Assembly (NCBI RefSeq): GCF_030012525.1
Contig: NZ_CP124855.1
Span: forward strand, 1,612,001-1,676,000
Source: Chryseobacterium gotjawalense
GTDB taxonomy: Bacteria > Bacteroidota > Bacteroidia > Flavobacteriales > Weeksellaceae
Direction: 5' to 3'
DNA length: 64,000 nt
In this document: piece after piece, positions 53,660 through 61,944 of the stretch
Layout: the number at the start of each line of letters is the position of its first letter
How positions within the stretch are numbered: position 1 is the first letter of the stretch
The notes under the pieces: model-generated
What the model saw: the letters and a program-made list of their open reading frames with translations, nothing else
What the model was told of the DNA's origin: nothing
The model's database searches: none
Translations under genes and position numbers: made by a program

Positions 53660-53740
53660 ATCAAATTTTAAGACGATAAAATTACTGAATTATATTCCAG
53701 CCACCGAAATAAAATCCAGTAATTTTTGGATGCCGAATCT

Positions 53741-53815
53741 GCAGCCCGGATTGAATGAAACTCATTTTTTAGCCAAGAACCAGCCATGAAAAAAATAGCG
53801 GGAATGGAAGACGAA
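53741..53815. ncRNA. Candidate structured intergenic element, copy B
   Basis: GGATTGAA (ATTGAA 53750-53755), 9 nt, T run ATTTTTT (53764-53770), 18-nt loop, AAAAAAAT (53789-53796), then CGGGAATGG (53799-53807). Same block order and the same first spacing as copy A at 32.9 kb. It lies between cinA and the lipocalin gene. Role and strand unknown. Confidence 0.4.
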
Positions 53816-53879
53816 AAATGCTGCCATAAAAAATCAAAATAGATCCTGCTTTGTCAATGGTTTGGCTAAATAAAAAATA

Positions 53880-54422
53880 TTACTCATCCTGTTCCACCCA
53901 AATCAAATTTCCTGTTTGATAACCCAATTTTTTAGCTTTCTCCAAAAACCTTTCTCTGTAGGAAACGGGAATGGTTTTCTCCCGTGAAAGAATCCACAAA
54001 TAATCGAGATTGTTGCCAGCTACTAAGGCATATTTGTAATCCTCATCGATATCGATGATGTTATAGCCTGCCCAAATTGGTTTAAAAAAAGAAACTTTCA
54101 ACCTCGCCACATTTTCGTTTTCTACGAATTTGGCTTCGCCGATACTTTCTTTCCATTTATTTTTCACGTGGTCATAACCTCTATTATCCACTTTGATATT
54201 GCCGTTGTCTTTCATGGAATAGGTTGCGGTGACGTTCTTCATATTCCTCTCAAAACGGTAATCGAAACGGGCTATCTCATACCATTTTCCCAAATATTTT
54301 TTAGCGTTAAAATTTTGAACGGCAGTTGCTCCTTTAGGAATTCCCACAGAACAGGAATGTAGAAATGCGACACCCAAAATCCCAAGCGCAACGGGGATTG
54401 CTAGTTTATTTAAATTTTTCAT
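53880..54422 (-). CDS. blc: Blc-type lipocalin lipoprotein
   Basis: 180 residues. Lipobox FLHSC (Cys24) predicts anchoring to a membrane. The lipocalin signature GKWYEIARFDYRFER (about 45-59) is followed by NVTATYSM, DNRGYDHVKNKWKES, AGYNIIDIDEDYKYALVAG and YLWILSREK, the Blc pattern. Bacterial lipocalins of this group bind lysophospholipids and aid envelope maintenance. It starts 8 nt after the FAD-oxidoreductase stop, so both are probably on one mRNA. Confidence 0.93.
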   Translation of the reverse strand: MKNLNKLAIPVALGILGVAFLHSCSVGIPKGATAVQNFNAKKYLGKWYEIARFDYRFERNMKNVTATYSMKDNGNIKVDNRGYDHVKNKWKESIGEAKFVENENVARLKVSFFKPIWAGYNIIDIDEDYKYALVAGNNLDYLWILSREKTIPVSYRERFLEKAKKLGYQTGNLIWVEQDE

Positions 54423-54430
54423 ACTTTTAT

Positions 54431-55636
54431 TTAACGGCCAAACCTGAAATATTCGGCCAGATGATGTGTTTTTTTCCTCAGAAAATCAGAAACCATTTTC
54501 ATTCCGGTTACAGAAAAAGTGATGCCATTTCCGCCGAAACCAAGAACGAAATAAGAATTTTTAAATTTTGGATGTTCACCGATATACGGTAATCCGTCTT
54601 TGGTTTCCCCGAAAGTTCCTGCCCAAACGAAATCGGTATCAAAGGGCTGATCCGGTAAAACGCTATTATAGATTTTAATAATTTCTTTTTGCTTTTTGCT
54701 CAAAAGTTGATCCCGCTTTTCCGGATTTTGAAAATCTTCATCGCCGCCGCCCATGAGAATCCTGCCGTCATCAGTAGATCTCATATAAAGATACGGATCA
54801 TCGGTATTCCAAAACAGGGTTTTCGAAAAGTTTTTGTTTTTTATCTGTCCCATTTCAGAAACCATCGCAAATGTACTTTTAAGCTGCACAAAATCTTCTT
54901 TAATGAGATTTTTGCTTTCATAACCGATACAGTAAATAATTTTCTTGGCTTTGATTTTAAATCCTGTCGTTAATTCCGCTTCATTATAAGTCGGATGATA
55001 TCTGACGGATTTCATTTCCGTTTTATCAAAAATTTTCAATCCTTTCTTTTCATTATACTGCAAAAGTTCGTGAGCCAAATTAAAGGCATCGACGCTTGCT
55101 CCCTGTTTCGATAAAATTCCGCCATGCGTTTTTTTCAAACCAAACTGATCTTCAATCTCGCCGGGCTCCAGCCATTTCACTTTAAATCCCGCTTCTTTTC
55201 TGGCGTCAAATTCTTTCTTTAACCAGGAAACATCTTTTTTCTTCGAGGCAAAATACAGTGACTCTTTCCGCTTAAAACCTGCTTTTGATTTTATTTTTTT
55301 TGAAATTTTCTCCAATGCATCGATGGAAGCTGAGCACACCTGATAACTTGCGAGTGCTGCCTCATTTCCGATTTCGTCTTTCAATTTATAAAGTGGCACA
55401 TCGATTTCGTATTGCAACATTGATGTGGTAGCAGACGTGCTTCCATTGCAGATTTCGCGTTTGTCGATCAGAATGGTTTTGCAGCCTTCTTCTGTCATCT
55501 GGTGAGCAATTAAACTTCCGGTAATTCCTGCACCAATAATAAGAATCTCACATTCCACATCTTTTTTTAAAGAAGGATACGAAGAAAGCAATCCGTTCTT
55601 CACCAGCCAAAAAGGTTCATTTGATTTTAAATCCAT
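54431..55636 (-). CDS. FAD-dependent oxidoreductase (DAO family)
   Basis: 401 residues. Rossmann motif ILIIGAGITGSLIAHQM (about 30-46) followed by the CKTILIDKREICNGSTSATTSMLQYE block (about 51-75) is typical of D-amino-acid-oxidase-like flavoproteins. The C-terminal GLPYIGEHPKFKNSYFVLGFGGNGITFS is the FAD-binding end. Upstream of the start lies AAGGAG, a Shine-Dalgarno-like site rare in this phylum. Substrate unknown. Operon with the lipocalin. Confidence 0.88.
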   Translation of the reverse strand: MDLKSNEPFWLVKNGLLSSYPSLKKDVECEILIIGAGITGSLIAHQMTEEGCKTILIDKREICNGSTSATTSMLQYEIDVPLYKLKDEIGNEAALASYQVCSASIDALEKISKKIKSKAGFKRKESLYFASKKKDVSWLKKEFDARKEAGFKVKWLEPGEIEDQFGLKKTHGGILSKQGASVDAFNLAHELLQYNEKKGLKIFDKTEMKSVRYHPTYNEAELTTGFKIKAKKIIYCIGYESKNLIKEDFVQLKSTFAMVSEMGQIKNKNFSKTLFWNTDDPYLYMRSTDDGRILMGGGDEDFQNPEKRDQLLSKKQKEIIKIYNSVLPDQPFDTDFVWAGTFGETKDGLPYIGEHPKFKNSYFVLGFGGNGITFSVTGMKMVSDFLRKKTHHLAEYFRFGR

Positions 55637-55864
55637 ACTCCTTATTTTGAAATGCTGAAAATCAAAAACTAAGCCGCAGTATCAAATCCACAAACAAAGC
55701 TTTGTTATTTTATCAAATCAGCTTATTTAATAAAACTTTAACATACTAAAATTTTTGTTATTGCGTTTTGGTTTGCTTTTTGAATGGATTTGAGCACCTT
55801 TAAAAAATTGATTTATTCATTTTCGCAGGAATCAATTTTATTTAATCATCAAAAAACCGATAAT

Positions 55865-56371
55865 ATGTCTACCGAAAACTTAAATCAAAAAGAAGCGATT
55901 GAAAAACTGAAAAAACTTTCTGAAAGCGCAAGAATATGTATGTTCTGTACGGATTTAGATTCTCATCCTAATTCGTGCCGTCCCATGAGTTTACGGGAAA
56001 CTGATGATCAGGGGAATCTATGGTTTATCAGCAGCGATCAGAGTCATAAGAACTTTGAAATTCAAAAAGACAATCGGGTACAACTGTATTTTATGAACAA
56101 CAGTGATTCTGAATATCTTTCAATTTTGGGCAAAGCATTTATTTATAAAGATAAAGAAACGATTGAAGAAAAATGGAGTGCAATGGCAAATGCCTGGTTC
56201 GATGGGAAAGACGATCCGAATGTCTCTATCATCAGAGTTACTCCAGATGAAACCTATTATTGGGAACCGAAAGTTGGGAAATTTGTTTCAATGCTTCATT
56301 TTGCAACCGCGGCCATTACCGGGCAAAAATCTGATAATGATGATGGAAGGGAAGGAACATTACACATTTAA
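55865..56371 (+). CDS. Pyridoxamine 5'-phosphate oxidase-related stress protein (GSP26-like)
   Basis: The ATG at 55865 gives 168 residues; an ATG at 55784 would add 27 atypical residues. The FMN split barrel of the general stress protein 26 type is seen in ARICMFCTDLDSHPNSCRPMSL, GNLWFISSDQSHKNFEI and VSIIRVTPDETYYWEPK. These proteins bind flavin or heme-related cofactors and appear in stress regulons. dps begins 24 nt downstream, so a stress operon is likely. Confidence 0.87.
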   Translation: MSTENLNQKEAIEKLKKLSESARICMFCTDLDSHPNSCRPMSLRETDDQGNLWFISSDQSHKNFEIQKDNRVQLYFMNNSDSEYLSILGKAFIYKDKETIEEKWSAMANAWFDGKDDPNVSIIRVTPDETYYWEPKVGKFVSMLHFATAAITGQKSDNDDGREGTLHI

Positions 56372-56395
56372 TATTAACTCATTAAAATATAAATT

Positions 56396-56875
56396 ATGAA
56401 ACCAGACTTAGGAATTACGCAAAAAAACTTAAACGCCGTTCACAAAATTTTAAATGCTGTCCTGGCTGACGGAAATATTCTTTACATTAAATTGAGAAAA
56501 TTTCATTGGAATTTATCCGGTGATAATTTCATGGAATTACATCTTTTGTTCGAAGACCAGTACACTCAAGTGGGTGAAGCCGTAGACGAAGTTGCAGAGA
56601 GAATCAGCACTTTGGGTGGAACTGCAATCGGCACCTCGATTGAATTCGCAAAGGAATCCCAGCTGAAGGAAACTCCTGGAAAAGTGCCTGACACACAGGG
56701 AATGCTGAAAGAGCTAGTGGCTGATCACGAAACAATCGTAAAATCATTACGTGATAATTTAGATAAAGTGGAAGAAGATCACAATGATGCAGGAACGGCT
56801 GATTTCTTAAATGGATTAATGCAGGAGCACGAAAAAATGGCCTGGAAACTAAGGAAATACTTCAAAGAATCATAA
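56396..56875 (+). CDS. dps: Dps ferritin-like DNA-protection protein
   Basis: 159 residues. Ferroxidase-site residues are in KLRKFHWNLSGDNFMELHLLFEDQY (about 36-60, the usual His, Asp/Glu pattern) and VDEVAERISTLGG (about 66-78). The C-terminal helix ends MAWKLRKYFKES. It forms a dodecamer that stores iron and protects DNA from peroxide. Co-transcribed with the stress-type PPOX gene by spacing, and followed by a strong terminator. Confidence 0.94.
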   Translation: MKPDLGITQKNLNAVHKILNAVLADGNILYIKLRKFHWNLSGDNFMELHLLFEDQYTQVGEAVDEVAERISTLGGTAIGTSIEFAKESQLKETPGKVPDTQGMLKELVADHETIVKSLRDNLDKVEEDHNDAGTADFLNGLMQEHEKMAWKLRKYFKES

Positions 56876-56950
56876 AATTCGTCTTTGACCTAAAACCATC
56901 AAAGTTTGCATGACATTTACTGTTATTATTAATTAAGATAACTTACTGAA

Positions 56951-56993
56951 ATAAAAAGTACAGTTGAAAAAAAAATCAGCTGTACTTTTTTAT
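56951..56993 (+). terminator. Intrinsic terminator of dps
   Basis: Stem AAAAAGTACAG (56953-56963) / CTGTACTTTTT (56980-56990), perfect 11 bp, extended by TTGA/TCAG, then a T-rich end. Confidence 0.85.
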
Positions 56994-57057
56994 ATAGAAT
57001 GTAAATATTATTTCTGGTTTAAGATGGGCCAACGCATAAATAATCCCACAAAATAAA

Positions 57058-57088
57058 AATTTCCCTTCCGAAAACGAAAGGGAAAAAA
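57058..57088 (-). terminator. Intrinsic terminator of the dienelactone hydrolase gene
   Basis: TTTCCCTT / AAAGGGAAA hairpin (57060-57085) around CCGAAAACG; a T run follows on the minus strand. Confidence 0.75.
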
Positions 57089-57109
57089 TCTTTAATAAGA
57101 ATTGAAATA

Positions 57110-57946
57110 CTATTTAAAAATTTTAGCTAAAAAAGTTTTCATGGCTTCCCAGGATTTCTCGTCGGCTTCTTTATTGTAAGCGACTTTCAAATTGAATTTC
57201 TGGCCAATTGCGGTAGACGCAGGATTGGTAAATGAATGAATGGCGTTGGGATAATCGATGAACTGATAATCTATTTTGGCAGAATCCATTTGCTTTTTGA
57301 AGGCAGCAATTTCTTTGGCGGGAACATAAGTATCTGAGGCGCCATTTAAAACTAAAATTTTGACATCGTGATTTTTGGGTTTGATTCCGGTCATTAAATT
57401 TCCATGAAACGAAACAGCGCCTTTCAATTCATCTTCCAACCGAGCCATATTTAAAGCTTGCGCTCCACCAAAACAATATCCGATTACGCCAATTTTATCA
57501 TAATTGGCATTAGGGAATTTCAGAAGCTGCGCCTTTGCCTTATCAAATTTCAATTTTGCATCGATGGGAATTTTATAGAATTCTCCAGATAATTTTGCGG
57601 CTTCTTCGGGATTATCAACGGTCTTTCCATCGCCGTAATAATCCACGACCATTGCAAAATAGCCTAATTCAGCCAGTTGTTTAGCTCTATTTTTCACATA
57701 ATCAGTTAAGCCCCACCATTCCGGAAGAACCATCACGACTGGCCTCACCTCGTTTGCGTCTCCTAAATAAGCGACAAACGACTGATAACTTTTACCATCA
57801 ATATCATAGGTCACTTCTTCCGTAGTCATTTTTCCGGTGGTAGATTTTACAGAATTTAAACCATTTCGTACGTCGTCTTTTTTCTCCTTACAGGAAAAAA
57901 TAAAAAGCAGCAAAACGATTACCGCGGATATTTTGAGTATTCTCAT
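57110..57946 (-). CDS. Dienelactone hydrolase-family lipoprotein
   Basis: 278 residues. Lipobox FIFSC (Cys19) suggests a periplasm-facing lipoprotein. The DLH fold shows VVMVLPEWWGLTDYVKNRAKQLAELGYFA (about 73-101), the cysteine nucleophile elbow GVIGYCFGGAQAL (about 153-165), the acid in LNGASDTYVPAKE (about 203) and the histidine in NAIHSFTNP (about 236). True DLH cuts dienelactone, but secreted homologues act on unknown esters. Single gene. Confidence 0.88.
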   Translation of the reverse strand: MRILKISAVIVLLLFIFSCKEKKDDVRNGLNSVKSTTGKMTTEEVTYDIDGKSYQSFVAYLGDANEVRPVVMVLPEWWGLTDYVKNRAKQLAELGYFAMVVDYYGDGKTVDNPEEAAKLSGEFYKIPIDAKLKFDKAKAQLLKFPNANYDKIGVIGYCFGGAQALNMARLEDELKGAVSFHGNLMTGIKPKNHDVKILVLNGASDTYVPAKEIAAFKKQMDSAKIDYQFIDYPNAIHSFTNPASTAIGQKFNLKVAYNKEADEKSWEAMKTFLAKIFK

Positions 57947-58000
57947 GATTAAAATATTTTAAATTTGATTGATTAAAGGTAAGAATTCTAAAGTTCAAAT

Positions 58001-58038
58001 AATAAAAAAACGCAACGGTATCGCTGCGTTTTTTTATT
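58001..58038. terminator. Intrinsic terminator of lipA
   Basis: Perfect 14-bp palindrome AATAAAAAAACGCA (58001-58014) / TGCGTTTTTTTATT (58025-58038), 10-nt loop. It lies just after lipA on the minus strand and would work in both directions. Confidence 0.88.
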
Positions 58039-58056
58039 ATTGTTAAAGTTGATTTT

Positions 58057-58923
58057 TTAATGAATATGTTTTTCGGCATGGTAAGAACTTCTCACCAATG
58101 GCGAACTTTCTACGTGACGGAATCCCAGACTTCTGGCAAAATCACCGAATTCATTAAACTCTTCCGGAGTAATAAATTTTTTCACGGGCAAATGTTTCTT
58201 CGTCGGCTGCAAATATTGACCGATGGTAATGACATCTACGTTGGCATTTCTTATGTCTTCAATGGTTTGGAAAACCTCAGCGTTTTCTTCACCTAAACCA
58301 AGCATTAACCCGGTTTTCGTCCTTTTTTGTCCGGCTTCTTTTAAGTAAGATAGAACCTCTAAGCTTCTTTCATATTTAGCCTGAATCCTCACTTCTCTGG
58401 TTAATCTTTTCACGGTTTCCATATTATGGGAAATCACTTCCGGATGAACTTCGATTAAACGGTCAATATGTTTGGTGATTCCCTGAAAATCCGGAATCAG
58501 AGTTTCCATGGTTGTCCCCGGCGAAATCCGGCGCACAGCATTTACCGTTTCTGCCCACAGAATGGAGCCCATATCTTTCAAATCATCACGATCTACAGAA
58601 GTTAAAACTGCATGTTTGATTTTCATCAACTTTATAGATCGCGCTACCTTTTCCGGTTCATCCCAATTGACATCCAAGGGTTTCCCTGTTTTCACACCGC
58701 AGAATCCACAGCTTCTGGTACAGATATTTCCCAGAATCATAAAGGTCGCAGTCCCTTCACCCCAGCATTCACCCATATTCGGGCAACTTCCGCTTTGACA
58801 AATGGTGTTGAGTTTATATTTATCAACCAAGGTTCTGAGCTCTCGATAATTTTTTCCTGTAGGAAGTTTTACGCGAATCCATTTTGGTTTTTGTATCGTT
58901 GTATCGGTAAGTATTTCGTTCAT
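58057..58923 (-). CDS. lipA: Lipoyl synthase
   Basis: 288 residues, radical-SAM enzyme that inserts two sulfurs into protein-bound octanoate. The auxiliary cluster motif CQSGSCPNMGECW (about 38-50) and the radical-SAM motif CTRSCGFC (about 68-75) are both complete, followed by DVNWDEPEKVA and TSVDRDDLKDMG. lipB is not adjacent. A perfect -7 box TAAATTTG (complement of 58940-58947) lies 16 nt before the start. Confidence 0.97.
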   Translation of the reverse strand: MNEILTDTTIQKPKWIRVKLPTGKNYRELRTLVDKYKLNTICQSGSCPNMGECWGEGTATFMILGNICTRSCGFCGVKTGKPLDVNWDEPEKVARSIKLMKIKHAVLTSVDRDDLKDMGSILWAETVNAVRRISPGTTMETLIPDFQGITKHIDRLIEVHPEVISHNMETVKRLTREVRIQAKYERSLEVLSYLKEAGQKRTKTGLMLGLGEENAEVFQTIEDIRNANVDVITIGQYLQPTKKHLPVKKFITPEEFNEFGDFARSLGFRHVESSPLVRSSYHAEKHIH

Positions 58924-58939
58924 TTTTAAAGATAAAAAG

Positions 58940-58947
58940 CAAATTTA
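58940..58947 (-). promoter_or_regulatory. -7 box TAAATTTG for lipA
   Basis: Complement of 58940-58947 reads TAAATTTG, a perfect TAnnTTTG match 16 nt before the start codon. No good -33. Confidence 0.5.
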
Positions 58948-59047
58948 CAAATTTCTTTCTCTATGGAATGAAATCCGTGGTTGACATATTGGCTTTGGAA
59001 TAATTTTGAGAGATTAAATAGGTAGTATATTCTATGAAAATACCGAA

Positions 59048-59605
59048 TCAATCATCAAATTCTTTATTTCTGAGCAATTCAGCGAGTAATTTTTTAGCGC
59101 GCATAATCCTGACTTTCGTATTGGCAACGGTGATATTCTGTTCTTCGGCGATTTCTTTAATGCTTTTTTCTTCGAAGAAGCGAAGTTGAATAATATCCTT
59201 GTAATTAGAATCCAAACTTTCGATAATGGATAGGATTTGTTTTTGATCTTCTTCAGAAATCAGAAGTTCTTCCGGTGAAAGTGCCAGATGATTTTTGAAC
59301 CCGTCAAAATTATCGGTAGAATCCTCATTTTCCCTGGATTTTTTTCGCCAGTAATCGATGATAGAATTTTGCGCAATGGTGAGAATCCATGTTTTAAACT
59401 GAAAATTTGGATCAAATAAATCCAGCTTTGCCAATACTTTTGAAAATACAGAAACTGTAAGTTCATCAGCTACATATTCGTCCTGTACTTTTTTCATTAC
59501 AAAACTGAAAACATCTACCCAAAACAGATTGATAAGCTGGGTTTGTGCTTTCTGATTTTTATTTTTGGCAAAAGCAATCAGGGTTAAAAGGTCTGTGTTT
59601 TTCAT
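59048..59605 (-). CDS. ECF-type RNA polymerase sigma factor
   Basis: 185 residues. Region 2 (about 20-95) includes YVADELTVSVFSKVLAKLDLFDP and FKTWILTIAQNSIIDYWRKKSRE. Region 4 (about 125-180) includes LDSNYKDIIQLRFFEEKSIKEIAEEQNITVANTKVRIMRAKKLL, the HTH. An acidic linker joins them. No anti-sigma gene is adjacent, so control is unclear. The start codon is only 8 nt after a TATCTTTG box. Confidence 0.93.
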   Translation of the reverse strand: MKNTDLLTLIAFAKNKNQKAQTQLINLFWVDVFSFVMKKVQDEYVADELTVSVFSKVLAKLDLFDPNFQFKTWILTIAQNSIIDYWRKKSRENEDSTDNFDGFKNHLALSPEELLISEEDQKQILSIIESLDSNYKDIIQLRFFEEKSIKEIAEEQNITVANTKVRIMRAKKLLAELLRNKEFDD

Positions 59606-59613
59606 GAATGAAA

Positions 59614-59621
59614 CAAAGATA
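59614..59621 (-). promoter_or_regulatory. -7 box TATCTTTG close to the sigma factor start
   Basis: Complement of 59614-59621 is a perfect TAnnTTTG match ending 8 nt before the ATG, predicting a leader of only one or two bases. Confidence 0.45.
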
Positions 59622-59767
59622 AGGAATTGCAGAATTAACTTCAGTAGAATCGGCGCTAAATTAGTTTGATAAATTTACTTTAAAATCTTATCTTGCATGA
59701 CTATAAATTAAATGTATAAAACTGATTATAGGCCAATCATTAATTTCTAAATATAAATAAATAGAAA

Positions 59768-60067
59768 ATGGATAAAACGAATAAGAAATATAAGAAGCAG
59801 GTTCTGGCATCATTGGAGGAATTGGCTAAAACTGAACATGTTCTATTAGAAACAATGACTAATTTAATGTTACTGAAAGAACTAAAAGAAAATCAAATTG
59901 AATTCAAAGAAGGAGACACTTTTTCTTTTGACGATAACATCTTTGATTACAGTGACGACAAAAATGTGAGAAGAGTCGCCAAGCTTCGCAAAAAAATTGT
60001 GAAAACTATGCAAAAACTGGTTGAAAACAACGATTTCAAAGATAAAGAAATCGAATTTTTAGCATAA
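59768..60067 (+). CDS. Small charged protein of unknown function
   Basis: 99 residues, rich in Lys, Glu and Asp, with no signal peptide or membrane segment. A coiled helix (about 10-45: LASLEELAKTEHVLLETMTNLMLLKELKEN) and a C-terminal helix (about 70-90: RVAKLRKKIVKTMQKLVENN) flank an acidic middle. No family recognised. Its strong terminator and isolated position support a real gene. It is divergent from the sigma factor gene (162-bp gap), a possible but unproven target. Confidence 0.7.
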   Translation: MDKTNKKYKKQVLASLEELAKTEHVLLETMTNLMLLKELKENQIEFKEGDTFSFDDNIFDYSDDKNVRRVAKLRKKIVKTMQKLVENNDFKDKEIEFLA

Positions 60068-60083
60068 GATTATGTTCATAAAT

Positions 60084-60120
60084 AAAAAACGGCTTCAATA
60101 AAATTGAGGCCGTTTTTTTT
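60084..60120. terminator. Strong intrinsic terminator after the 99-residue gene
   Basis: AAAAAACGGC (60084-60093) and its continuation TTCAAT pair with ATTGAGGCCGTTTTTT (60104-60116) with one G-T pair; a long T run follows. Confidence 0.88.
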
Positions 60121-60196
60121 ATTAAAATTTAGAAAGTATGGTCTTGATCTCAAATTAAATTTCTTTTATTTAAAAAAAATAAAAAAACACCTGTTT

Positions 60197-60610
60197 TTAA
60201 TAAGGAAGTCCACTGAAATAGGTGATTAAATAATAGGCACTCCAACCCGCGATTAAAATGATAATAATCCACATCCAGACAGGGATGGTCTGTTGAGTTT
60301 CACTTCCTCTGATGACGAAACTTTTTTGATTTCCTTTGTCGTACGCATTGATCATTAAAGGCAGAATACCATCAACGACATCGTCTTCGCTGAGTCCTTC
60401 AACACTGATCGAGGGACCGTTTCTAACGGTGAAATTTATTTTCCGAATTCCTTCCCGGCCAGCTGGCGACTTGCTCACTATTTTCAAAACATGATCTCCA
60501 TCCGTTAATTTCGAGGTATCAAAATCAAATACTATTGGCGTCTTCAATTCTGCCAGCGGTTTTGCATCGTCATCAATAAAGAGGAAAACGGAACTTCTAT
60601 CTTTAGTCAT
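60197..60610 (-). CDS. Small membrane-anchored protein of the cbb3 locus
   Basis: 137 residues. The N-terminal 105 residues form a beta-rich, Ig-like soluble domain (VFLFIDDDAKPLAELKTPIVFDF; DGDHVLKIVSKSPAGREGIRKI). One C-terminal membrane helix follows (about 112-132, VWMWIIIILIAGWSAYYLITYF). No heme motif, so it is not a cytochrome although homologues may carry that label. It follows the 86-residue gene by 19 nt and ends the oxidase gene run. Possible assembly or small structural subunit; unproven. Confidence 0.75.
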   Translation of the reverse strand: MTKDRSSVFLFIDDDAKPLAELKTPIVFDFDTSKLTDGDHVLKIVSKSPAGREGIRKINFTVRNGPSISVEGLSEDDVVDGILPLMINAYDKGNQKSFVIRGSETQQTIPVWMWIIIILIAGWSAYYLITYFSGLPY

Positions 60611-60629
60611 CTTCTGCTTTTTTATGGGA

Positions 60630-60890
60630 TTAATTTAAAATAGAATTCTTAATATGATCTTGGTCTTTTTCCCCGGGTTTTACCAAATACTTTAAAGAAT
60701 AAATAAAAGTAAATACGGTAAGAGCCGCGATCACAGCAACGATTATCCAGTCAAAATCACCACGGGGTCCTACTCCGTGGGTAAAGTCTCTGGTTACTTT
60801 TGGCTGCTGAAGTTTACAGGCTTCACATGCTAACGCAAAATTTATCATTAGTAAAAAAAAGACAACTGCGGTATTTCTAATATTTTTCAT
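60630..60890 (-). CDS. Small membrane protein with CxxC, cbb3 locus
   Basis: 86 residues. A signal-like N-terminal helix (about 6-20) is followed by CEACKLQQPK (Cys22 and Cys25, CxxC without the heme His), a GVGPRGDFDW turn and a membrane helix (about 48-70, IIVAVIAALTVFTFIYSLKYLV). It lies 51 nt after the cytochrome gene in the same run. It may be a CcoQ-like subunit or a thiol/metal-handling assembly factor; family not recognised. Confidence 0.75.
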   Translation of the reverse strand: MKNIRNTAVVFFLLMINFALACEACKLQQPKVTRDFTHGVGPRGDFDWIIVAVIAALTVFTFIYSLKYLVKPGEKDQDHIKNSILN

Positions 60891-60941
60891 CGGTTTGATT
60901 TAATGTTTATTTAATTAGTAAAAAGCAATTATTATCTTCAT

Positions 60942-61943
60942 TTACTTGAGTTGGTCCATGACCGCTTTTACCTGTTCCAAAGTCACCGGTTTGGCATTGT
61001 TTCCCCACGAAGATCTTTCATGATTCATAAGTGCTGTCACCATTTCGGGTGTAAAGTTGGCGTTCTTCCCGACGGCAGGCATTGGTCCATATCCTGGTCT
61101 TCCGGTGTAGCCGGTCATAATAATAGTCACGTACACTGAAATATCGTCCCCTGTAACAATCGGGCTTCCCTTGAGTGGTGGGAAAGCTCCCGGTAATCCT
61201 TCGCCCGTAGCCTGATGACAACTTGCGCAGTTCGCAGTGAATAATTCTCCGCCATCTGGCAGAGCACTTGCACCGCTACCGCCAGCCGTTTTCTTTACTT
61301 CTTTTTTATAAAGAAATTCCTGCGGTTTGATACCTTCCGGTAATTTTGTCTGTTTCAAACTTAATAGGTACGCAACGAGTTGAAGTGCTTTCTTGGTAGG
61401 AACGATTTTTTTAAATTTATTCTTAAGAAATTCCGGTGGTACCTTAACTTCAATATCGCCTTTGTCTAAATAATCTTTTTCTTCAAAAAGAAATGAAAAA
61501 GAAGGCATTATTGATTCTTTCACCACGGCTCTGGGCTGGTATAGATGAAGCAATTGCCAATCGCTGCTCGGTTGTCTTTCGCCAATAGCAGTTAAATCCG
61601 GACCGGTTCTTTCTGACCCTAATAAATTGGCCGTATTTCTCCAAAAATCCATCCGGTGATTGCCAGCATAATCTGCAGGAATACTTGGCCTGCTTCCGAA
61701 TACTTTGTCCATTTCAACTTCTCTTACTTGCTGCGTATGGCAAGCGATACAACCATTTTCCACATAAATTGCTTTTCCGGCAAGCTCATCTTTGGTTAAA
61801 GGTTTTGCATCGGGAAGGGGTTTATAAATTTGCTGATTGGTAAAAGCAGGCAAAATCGCGATCTGTAAAGTAAGGAACAGAAATAAGATCAGGGCTGACC
61901 AAAACAAAGTTTTATGATTATTTAAAAATTCCATTATTTCCAA
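60942..61943 (-). CDS. ccoO: cbb3 oxidase CcoO subunit fused to a second cytochrome c domain
   Basis: 333 residues. A membrane anchor (about 13-32) precedes the CcoO domain: heme motif CIACHTQQVRE (Cys65-His69), SERTGPDLTAIGERQ, and axial Met in ESIMPSFSF (Met146). After a linker (about 200-228) a second class-I cytochrome c follows: CASCHQATGEG (Cys239-His243), with axial Met in GYGPMPAVG. In most bacteria this second type of heme lies on CcoP. It passes electrons to CcoN, whose gene ends 1 nt upstream. Confidence 0.9.
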   Translation of the reverse strand: MEIMEFLNNHKTLFWSALILFLFLTLQIAILPAFTNQQIYKPLPDAKPLTKDELAGKAIYVENGCIACHTQQVREVEMDKVFGSRPSIPADYAGNHRMDFWRNTANLLGSERTGPDLTAIGERQPSSDWQLLHLYQPRAVVKESIMPSFSFLFEEKDYLDKGDIEVKVPPEFLKNKFKKIVPTKKALQLVAYLLSLKQTKLPEGIKPQEFLYKKEVKKTAGGSGASALPDGGELFTANCASCHQATGEGLPGAFPPLKGSPIVTGDDISVYVTIIMTGYTGRPGYGPMPAVGKNANFTPEMVTALMNHERSSWGNNAKPVTLEQVKAVMDQLK

Positions 61944-61944
61944 T

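Noticed and set aside
57888-58079. A 63-residue minus-strand open frame between lipA and the dienelactone hydrolase
   Set aside because: It runs through the lipA terminator and overlaps both genes.
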